Source: Kluyvera ascorbata_C
GTDB taxonomy: Bacteria > Pseudomonadota > Gammaproteobacteria > Enterobacterales > Enterobacteriaceae
Length of the DNA stretch: 64,000 nt
Direction: 5' to 3'
Assembly: GCF_044197065.1 (NCBI RefSeq)
Contig: NZ_JBIQOI010000002.1
Coordinates: forward strand, 930,001 to 994,000
Shown here: one piece after another, positions 35,975 to 43,491 of the stretch
How positions within the stretch are numbered: position 1 is the first letter of the stretch
How the letters are laid out: each line of letters begins with the position of its first letter
Translations under genes and position numbers: made by a program
The notes under the pieces: generated by a model
Seen by the model: only the letters and a program-made list of their open reading frames with translations
What the model was told of the DNA's origin: nothing
Database searches by the model: none

Positions 35975-36321
35975 CACACACCCCACACCACAACAAATCC
36001 ATAGATAACGTAAACCAGCAGGGCTACAACAATAAGCAGTTGCAGCGTCAGGCGCAGGGCCAGTGGTTTAACGTAGTCGGTCAACACCTGCCACATGCCG
36101 ATCCAGGCATGAATCAAGATTGAAAACAGAGCCAGCAGGGTGAACACTTTTGTGAACGCAGAGGCAAAGAAACCGCTCCAGATTTCCCAGGTGACTTCAC
36201 CGTGAATCGCAAAAAAGCCCACCATGTAGATGATGTACAAAGTCAGGACAATAGCGGTGGCGCGAACGAGGATGAAGTCATGTACGCCGTTGCGTCCTAA
36301 TGCTGAGGCGTTGCTTACCAT
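35974..36321 (-). CDS. sdhD: Succinate dehydrogenase membrane anchor SdhD
   Basis: 115 aa with three transmembrane helices. The heme b axial ligand His71 lies in LFSILIHAWIGMWQVLTDY. Start at MVSNASALGRNGVHDF; the longer upstream frame is a shadow of sdhC. Its first 7 bp overlap the end of sdhC. Confidence 0.97.
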   Translation of the reverse strand: MVSNASALGRNGVHDFILVRATAIVLTLYIIYMVGFFAIHGEVTWEIWSGFFASAFTKVFTLLALFSILIHAWIGMWQVLTDYVKPLALRLTLQLLIVVALLVYVIYGFVVVWGV

Positions 36322-36704
36322 ACGAGGACTCCTGCAAGAATTGAAAGCACGACAGTAATAACAAAAGAAATTTTCGCAGAGCGCTGACCGGCTTCGAGGG
36401 TTTCTTCGATATAGCCGAAATCCATTAACACGTGACGAATACCCACGACGGCGTGATACGCCAGCGCAGTGAGGATGCCCCACATAATGAATTTAACGAA
36501 GAAGCTGCTCATAATAGAGGAAGCGGTCAGGAAGCCTTCCGGGGAGGAGAGACTGGTGCCCAGCAGCCATAGCAGAATACCGACCGCCACAAACGTGATC
36601 ACACCGGATACGCGATGGAGAATGGACGCTATCGCTGTTATTGGGAACCGGATTGTTGTCAAATCCAGATTGACAGGTCTTTGTTTTTTCACATTTCTTA
36701 TCAT
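36315..36704 (-). CDS. sdhC: Succinate dehydrogenase cytochrome b556 subunit SdhC
   Basis: 129 aa with three transmembrane helices. The heme ligand His84 is in LTALAYHAVVGIRH, and the quinone-site segment SILHRVSGV lies near residue 27. Start MIRNVKKQRPVNLDL, five codons inside a longer frame. It is first gene of the sdhCDAB-sucABCD transcript. Confidence 0.97.
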   Translation of the reverse strand: MIRNVKKQRPVNLDLTTIRFPITAIASILHRVSGVITFVAVGILLWLLGTSLSSPEGFLTASSIMSSFFVKFIMWGILTALAYHAVVGIRHVLMDFGYIEETLEAGQRSAKISFVITVVLSILAGVLVW

Positions 36705-37355
36705 GAATAACGCCCACATGCTGTTCTTATTATTTCCTTCCTCCGGTCCGCAGGCGGGTCAAGCAGCGTCCTTTCTATAACTTCGCGTCATGGTTAAATC
36801 TGCTCACAGATGCTAAATCGACACGTTAAAACGCTGGGTGGCTCGGGATTGCAGGGTATTCCGGAGACCTGGCGGCAGTATAGGCCGTTCACAAAATCAT
36901 TACAATTAACCTACATATAGTTTGTCCGGTTTTATGCAGAACAGTGATCATGCTCACGATTAAAACAATTTTTTAAAAATTAATCACGTGATTTGACAAA
37001 TATTAAACATTATTGTTACAACCATCACCTGTAAAAGCATATAATGCTCAAAAGTTATGGGGTCACTCTTTCACCTGATAATAAGTTATGTAACAGTGTG
37101 ACGGTATTGACCGAATTAATCAGGACAGTTATTAGTGTTGTACAGGTTTGAATCATCGGATTGCTAAGACCCTGATTTGCTGTTGTTTCACTGTAGATTA
37201 GACGTGCACCGTCAAGCGCCCTTGCTCTGTACCCTCGCTTTATCTCTACAGCAGAGCCGTGAGCCAAATAACAAACTGGCAACGTCGAAATATGTTTTGA
37301 ATTGCAAATCCGGCATCCAGCAGTCTTAAGCAAAAAGGCGCTAAGGAGACCGTAA
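36705..37355. promoter_or_regulatory. Divergent sdhC-gltA control region
   Basis: 650 bp, AT-rich, no gene. A CRP-like site AGTGATCATGCTCACG lies at 36943-36958. E. coli also has ArcA and FNR control here and sRNA targeting (RyhB, Spot 42) of the sdhC leader, but I cannot place those sites with certainty. A GGAG ribosome-binding site precedes gltA (AAGGAGACC at 37343-37351). Confidence 0.65.
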
Positions 37356-38639
37356 ATGGCTGATACGAAGGCAAAAATCACTATACCAGGTGATACTGCT
37401 ATTGAACTGGATGTGCTAAAAGGCACGCTCGGTCAGGATGTTCTTGATATCCGTAGTCTGGGTTCGAAAGGCATTTTTACCTTTGACCCTGGTTTTACCT
37501 CTACCGCATCTTGCGAGTCTAAGATTACTTTTATTGATGGCGACGAAGGGATCTTGCTGCACCGCGGCTTCCCTATCGATCAGTTAGCCACAGAATCTAA
37601 CTATCTCGAAGTGTGCTACATCCTGCTGTACGGTGAAAAACCGTCCCAGGCTGAATTTGACGAGTTCACCACGACCGTGACTCGCCACACCATGATCCAC
37701 GAGCAGATCACCCGTTTATTCCATGCGTTCCGTCGCGACTCTCACCCGATGGCGGTGATGTGCGGGATTACCGGTGCGCTGGCGGCGTTCTATCACGACT
37801 CTCTGGATGTGAATAACCCGCGTCACCGCGAAATTGCCGCATTCCGTCTGCTGTCGAAAATGCCGACCATGGCCGCAATGTGCTACAAATATTCCATCGG
37901 TCAGCCGTTTATTTATCCACGCAACGACCTCTCCTACGCCGGTAACTTCCTGCGTATGATGTTCGCGACCCCATGCGAAGATTACGAAGTGAACCCGGTT
38001 CTGGAACGCGCGATGGATCGTATTCTGATCCTGCACGCTGACCATGAGCAGAACGCGTCCACCTCTACCGTCCGTACCGCCGGTTCTTCTGGTGCGAACC
38101 CGTTCGCGTGTATCGCGGCCGGTATTGCTTCTCTGTGGGGGCCAGCACACGGCGGCGCCAACGAAGCGGCACTGAAGATGCTCGAGGAAATTAGCTCCGT
38201 TGAGCACATCCCTGAGTTCGTACGTCGTGCGAAAGATAAGAATGACTCTTTCCGCCTGATGGGCTTCGGTCACCGCGTGTACAAGAACTACGACCCGCGC
38301 GCCACCGTAATGCGTGAAACCTGCCACGAAGTGCTGAAAGAACTGGGCACCAAAGACGATCTGCTGGAAGTGGCAATGGAGCTTGAGCACATTGCGCTGA
38401 ACGACCCGTACTTCATCGAGAAGAAACTGTACCCGAACGTTGATTTCTACTCCGGCATCATCCTGAAAGCGATGGGTATCCCATCGTCCATGTTTACCGT
38501 TATCTTCGCGATGGCGCGTACCATTGGCTGGATTGCTCACTGGAACGAAATGCACACCGACGGCATGAAAATTGCGCGTCCTCGTCAGCTGTACACCGGC
38601 TACGAGCAGCGTGATTTCAAATCAGACCTCAAGAAGTAA
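37356..38639 (+). CDS. gltA: Citrate synthase GltA
   Basis: 427 aa type II hexameric citrate synthase condensing oxaloacetate and acetyl-CoA. Active-site histidines are in GPAHGGANEAAL and MGFGHRVYKNYDPR, and the catalytic Asp is in NVDFYSG. The N-terminal domain found in NADH-inhibited enzymes is present. It is divergent from sdhC. Confidence 0.98.
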   Translation: MADTKAKITIPGDTAIELDVLKGTLGQDVLDIRSLGSKGIFTFDPGFTSTASCESKITFIDGDEGILLHRGFPIDQLATESNYLEVCYILLYGEKPSQAEFDEFTTTVTRHTMIHEQITRLFHAFRRDSHPMAVMCGITGALAAFYHDSLDVNNPRHREIAAFRLLSKMPTMAAMCYKYSIGQPFIYPRNDLSYAGNFLRMMFATPCEDYEVNPVLERAMDRILILHADHEQNASTSTVRTAGSSGANPFACIAAGIASLWGPAHGGANEAALKMLEEISSVEHIPEFVRRAKDKNDSFRLMGFGHRVYKNYDPRATVMRETCHEVLKELGTKDDLLEVAMELEHIALNDPYFIEKKLYPNVDFYSGIILKAMGIPSSMFTVIFAMARTIGWIAHWNEMHTDGMKIARPRQLYTGYEQRDFKSDLKK

Positions 38640-38655
38640 TCGAGGGTTTGAGTGT

Positions 38656-38682
38656 AAAAAAGCGCCTTCGGGCGCTTTTTTT
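38656..38682 (+). terminator. gltA terminator
   Basis: AGCGCC-TTCG-GGCGCT hairpin with UUCG tetraloop and a run of seven T. Confidence 0.95.
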
Positions 38683-38715
38683 ATGGCAGTAACTCCGCAG
38701 CCGCTTGCCCATCCC

Positions 38716-38793
38716 GTAGGCCTGATAAGCAAAGCGCCATCAGGCAATATCAGCGCGCGTTGCCGGATGGCGGCTACGCCTTATCCGGCCTAC
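38716..38793. repeat. BIME between gltA and nei
   Basis: Inverted units 38716-38747 and 38760-38793 of the TGCCxGATGGCG family. The second ends directly at the nei stop codon. In E. coli abrB occupies this junction; it is missing here. Confidence 0.88.
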
Positions 38794-39585
38794 TTAACGC
38801 TGGCACCCCGGACACCAATAAAATGGCCTTGAGGACAGCATTGTCTTCTCAATCACCCCGCCGCAGCGTTCACACGTTTCGCCATCGCGATGAAACACCT
38901 TAAAGCGGAACAGCGCGCCGTGGTGCTTGTTATCATCCACCTGCCCGCGCGTGTTGTAGGAGAGTCGAGGAATATCGAGCAGCGCATGCGACAGTGCTTC
39001 GAGCTGCTGTTCATCGAGCTGTGACGCTTTATGGTTCCCGGTTAACCCCACCTGCCAGAGGATCTCAACCCGCAGATAATTACCGAGCCCCGCGAGAAAC
39101 GCCTGGTCCAGTAACAGGCCAGAGAACTGGCGGTTGCGGAATGTTGCCGACAACAGCCGCGCTTTAACCGTTTCCGGCGTTAAGGTCATATCAAGTACAT
39201 CGGGCCCGACGCGCAGTAAAAATGGGTGCGTTTTCACCTGCTCTGGCGTGAGCATCTCAATATCGGAAGCGCTGTAGAGCAGAATGGCTTTATCCGCCGT
39301 TTGTAATTTGACCCGTAGTACCCGCGTGGTGTCCGGCATCTCCCCGGCGTTAACCACTCGCCACACGCCGTAAAGCTGATTGTGGCTATAGAGCGTCAGG
39401 CCACCGGAAAAATGAGTCAGCAAGGCTTTACCGCGGGTTTCAACGTGGGTGACGTGCTGGCCGATCAGGGTGGGGGCATAAGAGGATAATTCGGGGTACG
39501 CAAACCAGACTTCGGTCAACGGCTTACCCTGAATGGCCTTTTCCAGGCTGTCCGCCGCCCGGCGGATCTCTGGACCTTCAGGCAT
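38794..39585 (-). CDS. nei: Endonuclease VIII Nei
   Basis: 263 aa Fpg/Nei DNA glycosylase/AP lyase removing oxidised pyrimidines. Catalytic Pro2-Glu3 in MPEGPEIRRAAD, Lys near 53 in RGKALLTHF, a helix-two-turn-helix, and the C-terminal zinc finger CERCGGVIEK...FYWCPGC. It lies downstream of the 5-oxoprolinase operon, from which it is separated by a hok-type locus. Confidence 0.97.
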   Translation of the reverse strand: MPEGPEIRRAADSLEKAIQGKPLTEVWFAYPELSSYAPTLIGQHVTHVETRGKALLTHFSGGLTLYSHNQLYGVWRVVNAGEMPDTTRVLRVKLQTADKAILLYSASDIEMLTPEQVKTHPFLLRVGPDVLDMTLTPETVKARLLSATFRNRQFSGLLLDQAFLAGLGNYLRVEILWQVGLTGNHKASQLDEQQLEALSHALLDIPRLSYNTRGQVDDNKHHGALFRFKVFHRDGETCERCGGVIEKTMLSSRPFYWCPGCQR

Positions 39586-39705
39586 AGTGATTACTCCCTT
39601 TCGATCGTCAAGGGAGCAATATTATCAATAATACGTTTGGCTCGCACACGGCGCGTCGAAGAAAAAAAGAACGGGTGCATGAGGAAAGTAACCACACCGC
39701 AAAGT

Positions 39706-39725
39706 GGCGGGGATAACTCCCCGCC
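39706..39725 (-). promoter_or_regulatory. Hairpin in the hok mRNA 3' end
   Basis: GGCGGGGA-TAAC-TCCCCGCC lies 8 bp past the hok stop. Hok mRNAs carry a stable 3' structure and fold-back element here; this could serve either role. Confidence 0.6.
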
Positions 39726-39732
39726 GGCGCTC

Positions 39733-39888
39733 TTACTTAACAGATTCGTAAGCTGTGAAGACAGCGAGCTCCGCGTGGCCGGTTCGGAGCCGAACCTCGC
39801 AGAGATCTTCTCTTGTAACCAGCACCACCAGAATGAAAGTGATACAGATAACAATCAGGGCGATAACCATCGCCTTTTGCTGCTTCAT
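39733..39888 (-). CDS. hok: Type I toxin of the Hok/Gef family
   Basis: 51 aa single-pass membrane toxin translated from 39888. It begins MKQQKAMVIALIVICIT, has a hydrophobic helix, then the family signature TREDLCEVRLRTGHAELAVFTAYES with the conserved Cys. It closely resembles HokC/HokD. Hok proteins depolarise the inner membrane when overproduced. The upstream leader resembles hok/sok loci (mok-like frame, sok-like antisense region). It lies between pxpA and nei, which are adjacent in E. coli. Confidence 0.92.
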   Translation of the reverse strand: MKQQKAMVIALIVICITFILVVLVTREDLCEVRLRTGHAELAVFTAYESVK

Positions 39889-39946
39889 AGCCTGCTACTC
39901 CTTGACCCGAAGGACGGTAAGAGGCTAATCTTAATGTGTGTGGCAT
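39737..39946 (-). CDS. Mok-like overlapping frame of the hok locus
   Basis: 69-codon frame starting ATG at 39946, 58 nt upstream of the hok ATG, and overlapping nearly all of hok in another frame. Only the region just upstream of hok resembles mok leaders; the protein tail is not hydrophobic. In E. coli mokC the equivalent distance, as I recall it, is 57 nt, which puts that frame in phase with hok, so one extra base may have shifted it here. It may still couple ribosomes to hok, or be decayed. Confidence 0.45.
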   Translation of the reverse strand: MPHTLRLASYRPSGQGVAGYEAAKGDGYRPDCYLYHFHSGGAGYKRRSLRGSAPNRPRGARCLHSLRIC

Positions 39947-39989
39947 TAGATTTGGCCTCAGATTAATGTTTAACGTCCGCTAAGACGTT

Positions 39990-40060
39990 GAAGGTTATCT
40001 GGGGCTTTTCTCTATCTGCCTTTCGGCTAATGCCTGAGACAAATAGCCTCAAGCACCCGA
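39990..40060 (+). ncRNA. sok: Probable sok-type antisense RNA
   Basis: The segment GGGGCTTTTCTCTATCTGCC... through ...AGCCTCAAGC, complementary to the hok/mok mRNA leader, is the stretch conserved in hok/sok loci. Sok RNA would be transcribed rightwards and block mok/hok translation. The usual GAGGC...GCCTC terminator stem is imperfect (GAGAC...GCCTC). Exact ends are not known. Confidence 0.5.
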
Positions 40061-40144
40061 CGAAAGTGTACTGCAATACCTATCCATTTCAGCCTTGATG
40101 AATTCCTAAATACCGGCGGGTTTGTCGGTACTCCTTCAATAACA

Positions 40145-40879
40145 TTATGCCGTTATCTGAATCCCCTGCGCGGTAAATTCGCGCCGCAGACGGCGAGCAA
40201 ACGCCAGTGCATGCGCGCCGTCACCGTGCAGGCAAACCGTTTCCGCCGTCACGTTGGCCCACTTTCCGTCCACGCTTCTCACCCGCCCACGCTGCACCAT
40301 TTCCAGCGTTTGCGCCAACGCCTGGTCTTCATCGGTAATCAGCGCACCGGGCTGGCTGCGCGGTACCAGAGCACCGTCAGACTGATAGCCGCGGTCGGCA
40401 AACACTTCCTGGCGCGTGGCGAGTCCGTGACGCGTTCCGGCGTGGATCAGTTCACTACCCGCCAGGCCGACCAGAATCAGCGTCGGATTAACCGCGAACA
40501 CCGCCTTAGCGATAGCATCCGCTAACGCGGGGTCTTTTGCGGCCTGGTTATAGAGCATGCCGTGCGGCTTCACGTGGCGCAGCACGCCGCCCTCAGCCTG
40601 GACAATCGCCGACAGTGCGCCGATTTGGTACAACGTTTGCGCGTAGACCGTCTCCGGCGGTAGCTGCATCGCGGTACGGCCAAAATTTTCCCGGTCGGGG
40701 AAGCTTGGGTGCGCTCCCACGGCCACGCCATTTTTCAGCGCGGCACGTACACAGGTCAGCATCGTGCTGGCATCCCCGGCATGAAAACCGCAGGCGATAT
40801 TGGCCGATGACACCAGCGTGAGCAATTCTGCATCGCTAGCCGCACCTTCACCGAGGTCCGCGTTAAAATCAATCCTCAT
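40145..40879 (-). CDS. pxpA: 5-oxoprolinase subunit A PxpA (YbgL)
   Basis: 244 aa LamB/YcsF-family protein with the hallmark MRIDFNADLGEG and ANIACGFHAGDAS near the N-terminus. With PxpB and PxpC it hydrolyses 5-oxoproline (pyroglutamate) to glutamate with ATP. Start at the second of two ATGs (MRIDFNADL); it overlaps the pxpC end by 11 bp. Confidence 0.96.
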   Translation of the reverse strand: MRIDFNADLGEGAASDAELLTLVSSANIACGFHAGDASTMLTCVRAALKNGVAVGAHPSFPDRENFGRTAMQLPPETVYAQTLYQIGALSAIVQAEGGVLRHVKPHGMLYNQAAKDPALADAIAKAVFAVNPTLILVGLAGSELIHAGTRHGLATRQEVFADRGYQSDGALVPRSQPGALITDEDQALAQTLEMVQRGRVRSVDGKWANVTAETVCLHGDGAHALAFARRLRREFTAQGIQITA

Positions 40880-41801
40880 CATTCAGTCGCCAGGCTAGTT
40901 GTTCCAGATAGCGCAGTTGATCGTGCCGCGCTTTTAGCGCCTCTTCCAATGAGCATTGGATAAAGTGAATTGGCTGTCCCAGCGGGATTTGCGCCAGTTG
41001 GAACATGTCTGCCTCAATAATGCAGGCGATACGCGGGTACCCGCCGGTGGTCTGCGCATCGTTCATCAACACAATAGGCTGGCCATTGTGTGGCACTTGA
41101 ACCACGCCAGGCACCAGACCGTGAGACACCAGCTCGCGCACGTTGTCACGCACCAGCGGCTGCCCTTTCAGACGATAGCCCATGCGATTGCTTTGCGGGC
41201 TTAACTGCCACGGAGAACGCCAGAAGGTTTCCTGAGATATGGCGCTAAACTCCTGATACTCTGGCCCCGGCAGCGCACGAATACGGTTGCTGGCGATAAG
41301 CGGCTTGACGCCGCGCGGTTCACGGAACGTGCGCACAGGTTTCCCCAGCGGAAGTACATCTCCATCCTGCAAACGACGGCCTTCAAAGCCGCCGATACCA
41401 ACGTTCAGATCGGTACTGCGCGAGCCCATCACAGCAGGTACATCTATGCCGCCTGCCAACGCCAGATAGCTGCGAATACCGTGCTGTGGGCGATTGAGCT
41501 TGAGCGTCTGCCCGGCTTTCGCCCAGTGCCGCCAGCCGCTCCAGACCACCTCACCGTCAAGCGTCGCTTCGCAGCCTGCTCCGGTCAGGGCAAACCAGCC
41601 TTCACGAGAAAAGGTAAAGGTTGCCATCCCCAGAGTTATCTCCAGCGCCGCGGCGTTGGCATCATTGCCGACCAGCAGGTTCGCCGTCATCAGCGCCGGT
41701 TTATCCAACGCCCCGCAGCGGCTTACGCCGAACTGCCGTAATCCTTCGCGCCCCGCATCCTGCACCGAGGTATACATGCCTGCACGAATCACCTTCAGCA
41801 T
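40869..41801 (-). CDS. pxpC: 5-oxoprolinase subunit C PxpC (YbgK)
   Basis: 310 aa biotin-dependent-carboxyltransferase-like domain protein. The N-terminus MLKVIRAGMYTSVQDAGREGLRQFGVS is typical, and the family motif MNDAQTTGGYPRIA lies in the second half. It overlaps pxpB by 7 bp and pxpA by 11 bp, indicating coupled translation. Confidence 0.96.
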   Translation of the reverse strand: MLKVIRAGMYTSVQDAGREGLRQFGVSRCGALDKPALMTANLLVGNDANAAALEITLGMATFTFSREGWFALTGAGCEATLDGEVVWSGWRHWAKAGQTLKLNRPQHGIRSYLALAGGIDVPAVMGSRSTDLNVGIGGFEGRRLQDGDVLPLGKPVRTFREPRGVKPLIASNRIRALPGPEYQEFSAISQETFWRSPWQLSPQSNRMGYRLKGQPLVRDNVRELVSHGLVPGVVQVPHNGQPIVLMNDAQTTGGYPRIACIIEADMFQLAQIPLGQPIHFIQCSLEEALKARHDQLRYLEQLAWRLNDED

Positions 41802-42451
41802 ATGCCCTCCTTTTGCGGCACGAAGCGCACCGTATCACCCGGGCGCAGTAAAATCGGTTCCTCACGATTGGGCGAGAACAGCGGCAGAGAAGTGCGGCCA
41901 ATCAGCTGCCAGCCGCCCGGCGTGGCCAGAGGATAAATCCCGGTCTGCTGACCACCTATACCTACGGAACCCGCGGGCACCTTTAACCGCGGCTCGGCGC
42001 GGCGTGGCATTCTCAAGGGTTCCGGCAGCCCACCGAGATAAGGAAAACCCGGCTGGAAACCGAGGAACCACACCACGTAGTCAACCGATGCGTGCAGCTC
42101 AACCACCTGCCGTGGCGTCAGGCCGCTGATGCGGGCCACATCAGGAAGATCAGGCCCCTGCTCGCCGCCATAAATCACGGGAATATCGATGGCCCGGAAT
42201 TCAGGCTCCAGAGCTTCGCTCTCTTCCCACCAGCGCTGAAGACGCTCAATCGCATCCAGCGCCAGGCGATGCGGGTCGCGTAGCGTCACCGTGATATTGT
42301 TCATGCCCGGAATGACGTCCACCACGTCCGGCAACGTTGCCGCTCGCTGTGCCAAACGCCAGACTCGTTTCTGCGCCGCCAGCGTCACCGGCGGCTCCAG
42401 CTCCAGTACGACAGCCGTCTCACCTAACAGATAACAACGCGCTCGCTGCAC
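41795..42451 (-). CDS. pxpB: 5-oxoprolinase subunit B PxpB (YbgJ)
   Basis: 218 aa, allophanate-hydrolase subunit 1 fold. The conserved core GFQPGFPYLGGLPEPLRMPRR and SVGIGGQQTGIYPLATPGGWQ are visible. It begins 15 bp after ybgI. Confidence 0.96.
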   Translation of the reverse strand: MQRARCYLLGETAVVLELEPPVTLAAQKRVWRLAQRAATLPDVVDVIPGMNNITVTLRDPHRLALDAIERLQRWWEESEALEPEFRAIDIPVIYGGEQGPDLPDVARISGLTPRQVVELHASVDYVVWFLGFQPGFPYLGGLPEPLRMPRRAEPRLKVPAGSVGIGGQQTGIYPLATPGGWQLIGRTSLPLFSPNREEPILLRPGDTVRFVPQKEGIC

Positions 42452-42466
42452 TTTATTCCCTCATCA

Positions 42467-43210
42467 TCAGGCCGGATTGGGGATGTCCACGAAGGTAACA
42501 TCCAGATCGGTCGTTTCAGTGAGCCACTCGCTCAGGGCGCGAATACCGCCGCGCTCCGTGGCATGGTGGCCCGCTGCATAAAAGTGTAGCCCCTGCTCAC
42601 GGGCGGAATGAATGGTCTGTTCTGAAACTTCACCGGTAATAAACGCATCAACGCCAAACCGAGCCGCGCTGTCAATAAAGCCCTGACCGCCGCCCGTGCA
42701 CCACGCCACGCGGGAGACTTTATCCGGCCCGGTATCCCCGCTCCACAGCGGTTTACGCCCCAAACGGGCTTCAATCCACGACGCCAGCTCCAGACCCGAC
42801 ACCGGCATTGACAGTTCACCCCACGGCACCAGCGATTCGATTTCCCCCATCACGTTGATACCAAGAAGCTGTGCCAACTGGACGTTGTTGCCCAATTCAG
42901 GATGCGCGTCCAGCGGCAGATGCCAGCCATAGAGGTTAATGTCGTTTTCCAGCAGCGCTTTCAGTCGGTTACGTTTCATACCGCGAATCACCGGCGACTC
43001 GCCTTTCCAGAAGTAACCGTGATGCACGATCACCGCATCCGCCTGCTGACGCACAGCTTCATCAATCAGCGCCTGGCTGGCAGTCACGCCAGTCACAATT
43101 TTCTGCACCGCTTCACGCCCTTCAACCTGTAGGCCGTTAGGGGCGTAATCGCTGAAGGCGGCGCTATTGAGTTTTTCATTAATCAATTGTTCTAGTTCGG
43201 TATTTTTCAT
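42467..43210 (-). CDS. ybgI: DUF34/NIF3-family metal-binding protein YbgI
   Basis: 247 aa NIF3-like protein. Metal-site motifs are VIVHHGYFWKG near residue 61 and, at the C-terminus, GHHATERGG. It forms a toroidal hexamer in E. coli; its physiological substrate is unproven. Start at MKNTELEQLINEKL; the five upstream codons are not conserved. It heads the ybgI-pxpBCA operon. Confidence 0.95.
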   Translation of the reverse strand: MKNTELEQLINEKLNSAAFSDYAPNGLQVEGREAVQKIVTGVTASQALIDEAVRQQADAVIVHHGYFWKGESPVIRGMKRNRLKALLENDINLYGWHLPLDAHPELGNNVQLAQLLGINVMGEIESLVPWGELSMPVSGLELASWIEARLGRKPLWSGDTGPDKVSRVAWCTGGGQGFIDSAARFGVDAFITGEVSEQTIHSAREQGLHFYAAGHHATERGGIRALSEWLTETTDLDVTFVDIPNPA

Positions 43211-43405
43211 CGTCGCTCTCTTCAAAAGTGATGCTCTACTACAGGATAAAATAGCGTCCCCAGCGCGTTGCGTCGATACACAATTCGTTAACCTCTTTCC
43301 AGGGCCGCTTAATTACGCGCAATAAGTGCTTAAACAACACAATTTGTCTGTTTTTGTATCGCCAAAATCATGTATATTTATGCAACCATACCGCATATTA
43401 CAAAG

Positions 43406-43429
43406 ATAATACGATTATCGTCGTATTAT
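43406..43429. promoter_or_regulatory. Operator-like palindrome between ybgI and dtpD
   Basis: Perfect 9-bp arms ATAATACGA and TCGTATTAT around TTATCG, in the 281-bp divergent gap, 62 bp before the dtpD start. Its symmetry is operator-like; I cannot assign a regulator. No gene lies in the gap. Confidence 0.55.
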
Positions 43430-43491
43430 TACATAAATGAAACAAAGCCTTGCGTAGCGTGATGTTGCCGGGTTTCGAGGTCTAATTGGTA

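Noticed and set aside
34307..36004. 565-codon plus-strand ORF opposite sdhA
   Set aside because: Shadow of the conserved SdhA frame; no start signal or family match.
39591..39854. 87-codon minus-strand ORF overlapping hok
   Set aside because: Different frame from hok and mok with no similarity; probably incidental to the structured hok mRNA.
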